From positions 1 to 20,746 of the IMG/VR virus record IMGVR_UViG_3300017708_003286: a DNA stretch of 20,746 nt. The stretch is one strand, 5' to 3'. The translations under genes and the position numbers were made by a program. Shown in pieces: positions 7,846 to 15,482 of this stretch. This DNA comes from a virus. Below the pieces are notes generated by a model. It was not told the origin of the DNA and searched no databases. It saw nothing but the letters and a program-made list of their open reading frames with translations. Every line of letters starts with the position of its first letter. The stretch's first letter is position 1.

Positions 7846-7881
7846 ACAAAAAAAAGAGCCGCCCCCGAAGGAGCGACTCTT
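7846..7881 (-). terminator. Rho-independent terminator after the capsid gene
   Basis: On the minus strand AAGAGTCGCTCC pairs with GGGGCGGCTCTT around a TTCG tetraloop (7854-7865 with 7870-7881; the only non-Watson-Crick pairs are G-T), followed by a run of eight T residues at 7846-7853. It lies 22 bases after the stop codon at 7904. A UUCG loop is unusually stable, so this should be an efficient stop. Confidence 0.93.
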
Positions 7882-7903
7882 AAATATTAATTCAATAGTT
7901 GAA

Positions 7904-9043
7904 TTATGCAGAAACGATACATCCGACAAGAGCGCGATTGTCAAGAACCATGCGGCCCTCTTCAAGCGATCCGAAGTATCCGATCTTCTGCTGGCGAATG
8001 CTGTACTGATCATCAGCGATGAGGTTAAACTCACCACCAGAATCTTCATCAACAGCAACAGCGCGAATAAGGGACTCACGGGAGCGGTCGATACCAACAA
8101 CGAGATCGTCATTAGTAGTGAACAACGCAGCTCCAGTAGAAGCACCAGATGCCTGAGCAGCATCAAACACATTAGTGAACCTCTTATTAGCTCCAAGCTC
8201 AAGGATTTCCATGATGGAAATGCCGTAGAACTCAGGAAGGCCAGCGTTGTTGTAAACGCTCATGCGAAGCTCATCAGGAGCGGCAACGCTAGAACTGGTT
8301 GAGGTATCAGAATCTCCACCCGCTGTCCTTACGCCACCAGTAGTATTAATTGGATTGTAAGCCATAGCACGAAGCTTTTCGACAACTTCAGGAGAAACGA
8401 TAAGGTCAGTAATTCCTTTAGCGGTTCCACCAGCAGGTGATCCACCAAGGAAAGAAGACTGAATACGCTTAGCTTTAGTCATAAGCTTGTTAATGTCGTC
8501 AAGGACGAAATTCAAGCCACCGTGACCGTTTTCAAAAACGTGATCAACACTGTTGGTTTGAGCCTCAGAAAGCGCTCCCATAACCAAGCTAGCAGAGGTA
8601 GTCTCCTGCTTAGCAAGGATTTCCTGAGCGGCACGGGTGAAGGTCTTAGAGACAACATCCATGCGAGACTTAGCAGCGTAACGACGATCAAAGCTAACAG
8701 CAGTATCAAGACTGTAGGTAGCGATTTTCATCTCAGATGCAGTAGGAAGCACCTGATTGGTAGGAAGACCACCAGCATGAGACTGGCTGTAAACCTTGAT
8801 GTAATCCTCGTCGTTGACATCATGATAGAGATCAAGAGGGATCGAGGGATTGTCATCAGCATTAAACTGAAGAGTGGTGAAAAGGCTGGAAAGCGTAGGA
8901 GCTTGATTGATTACCTCTGCAAGCACAGGTCCAATAAACTCAGCAAGAGCTACTTGAGCTTCGTAAGCGACAGTGCGATTACGAGAAGCCATAGCTTTAA
9001 CCAACTCGATTTGTTCTGGAGTTCTTTTTAAAGTGATTTTCAT
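7904..9043 (-). CDS. Major capsid protein (HK97-fold candidate)
   Basis: The product is 379 residues. It begins with an N-arm, followed by IPLDLYHDVNDEDYI, a long helical region (MDVVSKTFTRAAQEILAKQE), then the spine-like helix MTKAKRIQSSF and a C-terminal part LPEFYGISIMEILELGANKRF and FNLIADDQYSIRQQKIGYFG. This architecture, abundant Ala/Gly, the size and position after the protease-scaffold and decoration genes suit an HK97-fold capsid subunit. I do not see the diagnostic residues of a specific subfamily. Codons are C-ending and unlike those of the portal or the protease part, as expected for an abundant virion protein. There is no clear Shine-Dalgarno site; the gene follows the decoration-like gene by 19 bases. 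A strong terminator ends the unit. Confidence 0.82.
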   Translation of the reverse strand: MKITLKRTPEQIELVKAMASRNRTVAYEAQVALAEFIGPVLAEVINQAPTLSSLFTTLQFNADDNPSIPLDLYHDVNDEDYIKVYSQSHAGGLPTNQVLPTASEMKIATYSLDTAVSFDRRYAAKSRMDVVSKTFTRAAQEILAKQETTSASLVMGALSEAQTNSVDHVFENGHGGLNFVLDDINKLMTKAKRIQSSFLGGSPAGGTAKGITDLIVSPEVVEKLRAMAYNPINTTGGVRTAGGDSDTSTSSSVAAPDELRMSVYNNAGLPEFYGISIMEILELGANKRFTNVFDAAQASGASTGAALFTTNDDLVVGIDRSRESLIRAVAVDEDSGGEFNLIADDQYSIRQQKIGYFGSLEEGRMVLDNRALVGCIVSA

Positions 9044-9062
9044 TTTTTAGATTCTTTCTAGA

Positions 9063-9683
9063 TTAGTTGAATTTAAAGACAAGGTACTCACCAGCAAACT
9101 GATCGGTAACACCGTTTTGAGAGGTGCGACTACCAGTTCCAAGAATGGTTCCAAAACATGCGCTATCAGTAGGAAGGCAACCAGTTACCGTTCCACCAGC
9201 AGCAGATTTAATTCCGCTTCCGATAGAAAGATCGCCACCAACAGCGCCTTGGAAAGCGGAGGTAGCAATAGTGAAGATGCCTTTAGTGGCAACAGGAACA
9301 GCCTCTCCGGGGAGAGCAGCCTGAAGTTCAGCAGCTTTTTGAGGATTGTAGAGAAGTTTCTCTCCGTTCTCGTCGTTCTTGGCAGTCTGAAGAAGAGTAA
9401 TACCAAGAGGAATGTCCCCACTGACAGCTGGCTCAACCTGAAGGCTTACTTTTGGATACTGATTACGTCCAACAAAAGGATAATCAGTTTTACCAAGATA
9501 GTCGTCACCTGCATAAGCTATAGGGTCAGCAGAGAAGTTACCAGCAGAAACCTTCACGAAAGTTCCAGCATCGCCAGAACCAGCTCCAGTTGTGCTATCG
9601 AGTACCATGCCGTCAGCGACTCGATAGAGATTAACGACATCGTGGTCGTCATATTGTCTAAAAGGAAGAATTTTAAGTCCCAT
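9063..9683 (-). CDS. Putative head decoration / capsid-associated protein
   Basis: The product is 206 residues and is Gly/Ala/Thr-rich and beta-type. The N-terminus LKILPFRQYDDHDVVNLYRV, then FVKVSAGNFSADPI, then SLQVEPAVSGDIPLGITLL and GIFTIATSAFQG look like short beta-hairpins. Two cysteines (CLPTDSAC) sit close together near residue 170. Genes between scaffold and major capsid often encode decoration proteins (as gpD in lambda), so that is the inferred role. Codon choice matches the capsid gene, not the surrounding genes. The ATG is preceded by TAAAAT and six bases, without a Shine-Dalgarno site. Confidence 0.65.
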   Translation of the reverse strand: MGLKILPFRQYDDHDVVNLYRVADGMVLDSTTGAGSGDAGTFVKVSAGNFSADPIAYAGDDYLGKTDYPFVGRNQYPKVSLQVEPAVSGDIPLGITLLQTAKNDENGEKLLYNPQKAAELQAALPGEAVPVATKGIFTIATSAFQGAVGGDLSIGSGIKSAAGGTVTGCLPTDSACFGTILGTGSRTSQNGVTDQFAGEYLVFKFN

Positions 9684-9695
9684 AATATTATTTTA
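9684..9695 (-). promoter_or_regulatory. Possible TAAAAT box before the decoration gene
   Basis: TAAAAT followed by AATATT and then the ATG at 9683 matches the box-6-bases-ATG spacing seen at portal, phoH, zinc-ribbon and early genes. It lacks the GTGTA element, and AT-rich DNA makes chance likely. Confidence 0.3.
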
Positions 9696-9702
9696 GTTTA
9701 AG

Positions 9703-11163
9703 TTAAGAAATTTCGATGTTCTCGCGAGAGAACGCTTTTTTAAATTTGTCAACAAGGCTTTCTTCTTGAGAAGCGAGAGCCTCGTTATTGTTTGAAATGT
9801 CAGCGTCAACTTGTTGCGCGTTGTCGAGAGCTTGCTCAACATCAACTTCTTCCGAAGTATTAGCAACACGCTTAGCAACTTCCTCATCAATGCGAGCCTG
9901 AATTTCAGCCTCGAAAGCTTCTTTATTAGCTTTGCTCTTATGCTTCCAAAGCACTTCAAGCTTATCAGAGTAAGAAGCAAACGCTTCTTCAGCCTCGTTA
10001 AGAGACTTCACTTCTTCAGCAAGGAACTGACGATCTTCATCGGAGAGTTCAAACTTGGAATCAAGTTCGTCCATACGCACATTGAAACGAGCGACAGCTT
10101 CTTCAGCCTTTTTCTCATTTTCAAAAACGTTAATCCGATCATTTGCTTCGGTGAGCTTAGTTTCAAGCTCAGAAACAGAAGCTTTAAGATCTTCGTATTC
10201 CTTTTTGACGGCTTCCTTTTCGCTCGTAAGAGCCTCTTTTTCCTTCAAAAACTCTTCGTTCTTTTCGCGAATCGCCTCTGAAAAAGTCTGAGTCATGGAA
10301 GCTACAGTCTCCTCACCGATTTTTTTCTCAGTAAGAAGATCCTTTAGTTCGTTAACAATGTTTTCCATAGCTATGTTATTTTCTTTTGTTACAGTTTTTT
10401 TATCTTTTTGTGAAAATTTATCTTGATCACTATCTTCTTGATCTTTATAGATGCCTTTTACATCTGCGGCTGGATTAGAAGTGAAACCAATACCCAATGG
10501 ATATATCTTTCCAGTAATCAATCTATATATTGGTTCACCCTTATCAGTTTTACCAGAACCACCATAAGCTTTTAAGAAACCATTCATTTCTTTTATCTTA
10601 CGAGGGTCTGATACTATTTCAGCTTCGTTAAGCTTATCGCTTCCTACAGCCAAAACATAATTAGAGAAACCAACTTCCCAACTTGCAGATATTTTTTTAT
10701 AATAAGATTCGTCTTCAGGGTCAGTTGATTTTTCTAGAAGTCGAGCAAACTGTTTGTTTGCAGATCTATAGACAACAGCACCCAATGCTATATTAAACGG
10801 ATCTTTTTTGTTTTCTAATTCTTCATTAGATAAAATTTTATTAGAGCCATAGTCGCTGAAACCAGCGGTAACAATATGCCCCACAATCTTATCTTTATTA
10901 TGCTCTATATTAGTGGGTTTATGTATAAACTGATCGTTATACTGTAAAGCGGTGGCGGTATCAATACCGTCACCGTTTCTATTAAACACATTAACAACAG
11001 CAGCGTTAAATGATACACCTAGTAGGTCTACATTCTTCTCAAAGTCAATGTTTTTAGGGACTAGAGAAGCTAATTCATTTAGCGAAGCCTTAGATACAAA
11101 CTCATCATCCACTTGATGAGCAAAAATTTCAGATTCAAAAGTAGTTGTATACTTATAAGGCAT
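9703..11163 (-). CDS. Prohead protease fused to coiled-coil scaffold
   Basis: The product is 486 residues, starting at the ATG at 11163 (MPYKYTTTFE); the longer frame to 11280 would run through the upstream gene. An AAGGAG site precedes this ATG. The N-terminal part (about residues 1-240) has NRNGDG (61-66), KPTNIEHNKDKIVGHIV (His88) and YYKKISASWEVGF (Ser159 or Ser161), a layout like phage prohead proteases that use His and Ser; the exact nucleophile is inferred. After an acidic linker (about 241-262) comes a Glu/Lys-rich coiled coil from about 266 to 400, ending with an acidic C-terminus, as in scaffolding core proteins. Codon use changes at the linker: the scaffold half resembles the capsid genes. 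Protease activity would remove the scaffold after shell assembly. Confidence 0.78.
   Translation of the reverse strand: MPYKYTTTFESEIFAHQVDDEFVSKASLNELASLVPKNIDFEKNVDLLGVSFNAAVVNVFNRNGDGIDTATALQYNDQFIHKPTNIEHNKDKIVGHIVTAGFSDYGSNKILSNEELENKKDPFNIALGAVVYRSANKQFARLLEKSTDPEDESYYKKISASWEVGFSNYVLAVGSDKLNEAEIVSDPRKIKEMNGFLKAYGGSGKTDKGEPIYRLITGKIYPLGIGFTSNPAADVKGIYKDQEDSDQDKFSQKDKKTVTKENNIAMENIVNELKDLLTEKKIGEETVASMTQTFSEAIREKNEEFLKEKEALTSEKEAVKKEYEDLKASVSELETKLTEANDRINVFENEKKAEEAVARFNVRMDELDSKFELSDEDRQFLAEEVKSLNEAEEAFASYSDKLEVLWKHKSKANKEAFEAEIQARIDEEVAKRVANTSEEVDVEQALDNAQQVDADISNNNEALASQEESLVDKFKKAFSRENIEIS
10366..10368 (-). other. Possible internal start for a separate scaffold protein
   Basis: An in-frame ATG encoding residue 266 of the protease-scaffold protein lies where base composition changes from AT-rich to richer codons. 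Starting here would give a 221-residue scaffold without the protease, as lambda Nu3 inside gene C. The preceding bases (AAGAAAATAACATAGCT) hold no strong Shine-Dalgarno site, so this is tentative. Confidence 0.3.
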
Positions 11164-11164
11164 T

Positions 11165-11605
11165 TTACTTTTTCTCCTTAACCTCCAGTTTTTCACCTTT
11201 TGGATCAGGCTCTTTTTCATCATCTTTTGATAAAAGTTTCTTTTCGGCAGCTTCAGAGTCTTCTTTACTAATCTTTCCATCCTTCTTCATCTTATCGAGG
11301 ATGACTTTTTGTAATGCGGGTGGAAGTTGCTTTTGCTTATCAGTAAGCTCCCCTTTGCTATCGTCCATCATCATGGCTCGCATCTTGTCGTATTGAACGG
11401 CGCAAGCTGCATAAGTACTCTTTTTATCCATTCCTTCAGTATCTGTAAGGGCTTTATCGTCAGATGCACAAACGCTCATATAAGATTTATACAAACCTGC
11501 TTCTGATCCGCTATACTTGCTAGCGATGGATACTTCTGCTTCCCCATTTTTAAAACTAACAGTTTTCTCAAGGGGTAATTCAATGTCTTCTGGATTAATT
11601 TTCAT
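11165..11605 (-). CDS. Small charged head protein, unknown function
   Basis: The likely product is 146 residues, starting at the ATG at 11605 that overlaps the end of the portal gene by 11 bases. A longer frame to 11662 would lie fully inside the portal gene. I do not recognise a family. The N-terminal half contains LYKSYMSVCASDDKAL and KKSTYAACAVQYDKMRAMM, two cysteine-containing helical segments; the second half is a Lys/Glu/Asp-rich disordered region ending with PKGEKLEVKEKK. The stop is followed at once by the protease-scaffold ATG, with AAGGAG inside the 3' end of this gene. Position between portal and protease suggests an assembly role such as a core or initiation factor. Confidence 0.6.
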   Translation of the reverse strand: MKINPEDIELPLEKTVSFKNGEAEVSIASKYSGSEAGLYKSYMSVCASDDKALTDTEGMDKKSTYAACAVQYDKMRAMMMDDSKGELTDKQKQLPPALQKVILDKMKKDGKISKEDSEAAEKKLLSKDDEKEPDPKGEKLEVKEKK

Positions 11606-13571
11606 GACTATGGTATAAAATTGCTGATGGATAAACTTCCAAGTTATGTTTATTAGATACACTCAAAACCTCATTCATTACATTTAATTCTTCTATAAGT
11701 TCGAAATTATCAATACAAGCTTCAAGGGTTTGATTCCACTGTTCACGCTTGGAGGCACAAATAATCGACTCACAAAGCTTGGTGACCATCTCTTCTTGTT
11801 GTTCATTTAACTCTCCACCAAACTTCTCTTCAGCCCTCTCCCTAGCTATAGAATTAAAGGCTTCTACGGCATAAATAGTAGATTGAATGTTTGTTCTAGA
11901 GTATTCTGCGTTAGACAGTTTTGGCTCATCTACTGTGGTAGTGCCATGTGGCCTACCAGCAGCTTCAGGGGTTTTAGCCTTATCAGGCTCTTCGTCCTCA
12001 ATCATTGGCACACCGCCAACAATAGGATTGTAAAAACCTTCTTTTCTTTGTTCTATAAAGGCTGTTTGTGCTGGCGCGATATCTTCCGCATTTGGGAACT
12101 TGCCATTATGGAACATCTCCATTCCTTGTTGAGGAGTAAGAATACCAAGCTCCATAAGGCGGGTAGAAACACGCATAAGCTGGGTTTCATCACGCATGTC
12201 GATATCCTTCATTGTAGCAGTCGGATATGACTTGAACCCAAGAGTATTAGCAATACGCTTTATCTCCTTCTGTAAAAAATCATTCAAGAAACAACTTCTA
12301 GCTTCTTTTAGACGGTCAATAAAGATTTGGGCTTTAACTTGTGTTGAATTGTATTTCTCATCTCCAACGACAATGTTTTGCAGACCTTGCTTGATATCAT
12401 CATTCAGAATCTGATACTTTGCGGGTCCAAGAACTTTATTCAGATCTGGAATAACAAAATCAGCTTTAGTAGTATAATCTGATATCAGAACCCGACCGAC
12501 ACTCTCATTCTTAAAGAGGTGTTGCATTGCGTTAATGTTATTGGCGTTCACTCCACCTTTCTCAGGTTCAGCGCCCATAGTGATAAGAAGAATGACATTC
12601 TCAACAGTACGGGTAATTGCTTGATCCATTTTTTTAAGCTCAAGCTTAGCATTGATATCTTCTAATACTGGATACCCAAATGGTATTGCAAATGGCTCAT
12701 AATCTTGTTTCTTATAGAAAGAGAAGCTAAGACGTTTGGGGTCTAATTCAATTTTGATTCCATCTGTGTAGTATGAACCATCCTTGATCAGCTTCTTCAT
12801 CTCAGGGTCTAAAGAATCATAAATTAACTGATCTTCTTCTGTAGATGGGTTCTGTAAGCGAGAAAGCTCATACTCAGATAAAACTTTTTCATATGCCCCA
12901 ACATTAAATGTGGTAGCCCTCTTAGATACAATATCGAAAGGGTTTAGTAGCACATACTTGACTGGAATCTTATTAGCGGAAGGATTAATAGAGCCAACTT
13001 GATTCATAAGTCGAGCATAATCCTCCACGTTAAATTCCCCATCAAATCTATAGACAAAAATATTACCACTACGATAATACTCACGGAAGTATTGATCTTT
13101 TAGGTTTTGAAGGTTAATGCGCTTGAAGAACTGTTGGAAGAATTCACGACTCTTTTTTGTCCCTCCCTCTAAGTAGATTTCAGTGTTCGCGAACTCAGAC
13201 ATAACGTCCACAGCGTTTCTGAATACAGCAACGTTGGCGTAAGCTTTCTGGCATAGCTCGATTCCTTCACGAACATTTACGCCATCAGCAGCATACTGGT
13301 AAGGTAACATACCCTTTCGTATGCTAGAGAATCTGTCGATAGTATTACTTACTGCTGAGCGATTAACCCTTGTAGCCTTTGAAGAGCTAGCCCTGTTAGT
13401 TCTAGCTGTAGACACACTTTTATACGAAGCGTCTGATGTATAAAATGATTCACCTAGCAATTCTGGGGTATATGCTTCTTCAGAAGCTTGGCTCATAGCT
13501 AAATCTTCCAAGTTATTGTTTTTATTGAACTTTTTCCAATAGTCTGATTTTTTTGTATACTTCCTAGCCAT
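11595..13571 (-). CDS. Phage portal protein
   Basis: The product is 658 residues. Portals form the dodecameric ring at one capsid vertex through which DNA is packaged and ejected. The order here suits the family: a basic, Ser-rich N-tail; QYFREYYRSGNIFVYRF and KYVLLNPFDIVSKRA in the first wing; YPVLEDINAKLELKKMDQAITRTVENVILLITMG leading into the central helical part; DRLKEARSCFLNDFLQKEIKRIANTLGF as the stem helix; and a helical crown with a long acidic, variable C-terminus. It is on the strand downstream of the terminase and has its own TATAAT-containing motif immediately upstream, without a Shine-Dalgarno site. The portal call rests on size, layout and gene order. Confidence 0.85.
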   Translation of the reverse strand: MARKYTKKSDYWKKFNKNNNLEDLAMSQASEEAYTPELLGESFYTSDASYKSVSTARTNRASSSKATRVNRSAVSNTIDRFSSIRKGMLPYQYAADGVNVREGIELCQKAYANVAVFRNAVDVMSEFANTEIYLEGGTKKSREFFQQFFKRINLQNLKDQYFREYYRSGNIFVYRFDGEFNVEDYARLMNQVGSINPSANKIPVKYVLLNPFDIVSKRATTFNVGAYEKVLSEYELSRLQNPSTEEDQLIYDSLDPEMKKLIKDGSYYTDGIKIELDPKRLSFSFYKKQDYEPFAIPFGYPVLEDINAKLELKKMDQAITRTVENVILLITMGAEPEKGGVNANNINAMQHLFKNESVGRVLISDYTTKADFVIPDLNKVLGPAKYQILNDDIKQGLQNIVVGDEKYNSTQVKAQIFIDRLKEARSCFLNDFLQKEIKRIANTLGFKSYPTATMKDIDMRDETQLMRVSTRLMELGILTPQQGMEMFHNGKFPNAEDIAPAQTAFIEQRKEGFYNPIVGGVPMIEDEEPDKAKTPEAAGRPHGTTTVDEPKLSNAEYSRTNIQSTIYAVEAFNSIARERAEEKFGGELNEQQEEMVTKLCESIICASKREQWNQTLEACIDNFELIEELNVMNEVLSVSNKHNLEVYPSAILYHSHEN

Positions 13572-13589
13572 TACAATATTATATTACAC
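13572..13589 (-). promoter_or_regulatory. Late-promoter-like motif before the portal gene
   Basis: GTGTAATATAATATTGTA abuts the portal ATG. It contains TATAAT exactly six bases before the ATG. It shares its first 14 bases with the motif before the PhoH-like gene (19198-19215) and, like that one, is 18 bases long. Confidence 0.55.
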
Positions 13590-13603
13590 AAAAAGTAACT
13601 TTC

Positions 13604-13619
13604 TAACTTTTAAAAGTTA
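13604..13619. repeat. 16-base perfect palindrome at the terminase stop
   Basis: TAACTTTTAAAAGTTA is its own reverse complement. It covers the TerL stop codon and lies 15 bases from the portal promoter-like motif. It is too AU-rich and lacks a T-run for a good terminator; an operator or RNA hairpin is possible. Confidence 0.5.
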
Positions 13620-15482
13620 AGAAATAAACATTGGGGTAAACGTCTCTGTAATATCAGACCCTTGATCATCTAACATGTCAAAATATACATTCATGCCCCA
13701 GTTACCTAGAACTAAAGCGGAGTAGGAGTCTTTTCGAGCTTTGTCAGCACCTCTCTGCTTACGAAGGTTAGGAGGTAGATCAAAACTTTGTGTTCCTTGT
13801 GGCGAAGTGGTAACTTGTACTAAAGCACACTGTACTTTTATAAGATCCATCATATCTCTTTGATGCTCAACAAAGTCAATCATCTTAGCTCCTTTGTTTT
13901 TCTCTTCAGCATCTTGATTTCTCAAGAACTTCAAATTTTCAATGGGGATATTAGCTTTTCTCTGCATATTGTAGTTGTCATCCATAGCAGACCCAGCAAA
14001 GTATAATCTTTTATGATCGAATGCTGATTGTAAACTTTCGTTAGCGAAACGAATCCATGTAGAGCTAGGCTTTCTTAAAAACACAAATTTTCTTGATGAT
14101 TTATCTATTTGACTCTTAAGCTTCCTAATACCTTTGGCATAATCTTTAGGGTTATCTAAATCAGCTTCTACAGTATCTATTTTTAAATTTAATTTTTTAA
14201 ATATACCACTTTCCTTACATGCACTCAAAAATTGAACACCACCATTATAATCGCCAACCACCATTTCGATATTGAAGTGGGTCAACACATAAGCCATGTA
14301 TCTAATGTGTGTTTGAAGGTTTGAGCCAGAAACAGCATAGCTATGCACTACAACGCCTTTCCTTGTCTCTGGGTGGATCTTTATCAAAAGTATGGCGAAA
14401 TCGTCTGAGCTTTCACTCTCAGACCAAGAAGGGTCAAATGCAAGGATGTATTTGGAGGAGGGGTCGCCAATTACCTCGACACACTGCCCTTCACCATCAG
14501 GGAGAGTACATGAAGCCATTTTACTAACTTTAAAATATCCAGAACTATCATCTGTGAACACAGCTCCAAATTCTCGGTCAAACTGAGACTGGCTCATTGT
14601 TGATTTAGATTGATTAATCAAATTTTGATCATATAGCTGTGGAGGCGCACAATCATAACTAAAATGCATAATTACCCTATGAGCGCCATCTTGTTTATTC
14701 TCATTGATAATTAGAGATTCATATTGTTGATAAAGCTTGAATAAATATTCAAATTTATACGATGCAGAAGATAAACCAATGATTTTGTTATTTGGCCATT
14801 GCTTCCTTTCCTCTTCGGTCATCTCGCCCTCTGCGATCATTTGAGTTTCTAAATCATAGATCTCTTGACGTTCAGTAGGGTTCTCAACAACAGAAAGGAA
14901 TGGCATAATGACCTCATTGAAGATCTTTTCTGGCATAAGAAGAAGCTCGTCGATAATCATACGTTGGAAGCGAAAACCACGAAGCTTTTCGCCATCGCCT
15001 AGAGGCAAAGCTCTGATACTACTAGAACCTATCTCCATGACCCATTCATCATTCATTTTTGATGTCCTAGTTATACATTGAGATAAGAACTCAGCTTTTG
15101 GGCTTCTAGCAATATCCTCAATCTTTTTAAATATCATCTTGGACTGACGGAATGATTTAGATATGATTCCTATCTGCACACCTTGATTCATGATAGCGTC
15201 TAGAATAGCAAATATAGCAGTAGAGAAAGATTTACTCATACCACGACTCCATATGCCCAAAAAGTAGTCCGTCTCCATCATGGACTTGACAGCCATATGT
15301 TGAAACGGAAATAATTTCACACCTGTGAATAACTCACAAGCAAAAGATGGATTATCTCTTAAAAACTTATAAAGTAAAAGCTTAGCCTCTCCTTCTTCGA
15401 TGTATCCTTCTTTGGAAAGTATCTCTTGGTTTACTTCTTTGAACTTCTTGTACAGGTCTTGATTGCCTTCTATCCAAGCCAT
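13617..15482 (-). CDS. terL: Terminase large subunit (packaging ATPase and nuclease)
   Basis: The product is 621 residues, a normal length. It cuts the replicated DNA into genome units and pumps it into the prohead through the portal. Visible motifs: an adenine-binding-like FQHMA (60-64); a Walker A of the deviant type WSRGMSKSFS (78-87), with SKS in place of GKS/T as in many terminases; Walker B MIIDE (175-179) with its catalytic Glu; a coupling motif GLSSAS (about 236-241); and nuclease acids in ILAFDPSW (Asp350), VVGDYNGG (Asp411) and KMIDFVEHQRD (Asp536 and/or Asp543). The start ATG is inside a run of seven A residues and overlaps the upstream nuclease frame by 101 bases; an AAGGA site lies about 11 bases upstream. 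The overlap may couple their translation. Confidence 0.96.
   Translation of the reverse strand: MAWIEGNQDLYKKFKEVNQEILSKEGYIEEGEAKLLLYKFLRDNPSFACELFTGVKLFPFQHMAVKSMMETDYFLGIWSRGMSKSFSTAIFAILDAIMNQGVQIGIISKSFRQSKMIFKKIEDIARSPKAEFLSQCITRTSKMNDEWVMEIGSSSIRALPLGDGEKLRGFRFQRMIIDELLLMPEKIFNEVIMPFLSVVENPTERQEIYDLETQMIAEGEMTEEERKQWPNNKIIGLSSASYKFEYLFKLYQQYESLIINENKQDGAHRVIMHFSYDCAPPQLYDQNLINQSKSTMSQSQFDREFGAVFTDDSSGYFKVSKMASCTLPDGEGQCVEVIGDPSSKYILAFDPSWSESESSDDFAILLIKIHPETRKGVVVHSYAVSGSNLQTHIRYMAYVLTHFNIEMVVGDYNGGVQFLSACKESGIFKKLNLKIDTVEADLDNPKDYAKGIRKLKSQIDKSSRKFVFLRKPSSTWIRFANESLQSAFDHKRLYFAGSAMDDNYNMQRKANIPIENLKFLRNQDAEEKNKGAKMIDFVEHQRDMMDLIKVQCALVQVTTSPQGTQSFDLPPNLRKQRGADKARKDSYSALVLGNWGMNVYFDMLDDQGSDITETFTPMFIS

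Noticed and set aside
8522-10291. Long plus-strand open frames opposite the capsid, decoration and scaffold genes (for example 8522-9031, 9117-9701, 9811-10281)
   Set aside because: They are side effects of the biased codon use of the minus-strand genes: compositions are unnatural (Ser/Arg-rich or Phe/Leu-rich) and there are no start signals.
11164-11280. N-terminal extension of the protease-scaffold gene
   Set aside because: It lies inside the upstream gene and is a run of basic residues; the ATG at 11163 has AAGGAG upstream.
13604-13619. Terminator at the end of TerL
   Set aside because: The palindrome is AU-rich and has no T-run after it; a terminator is not supported.
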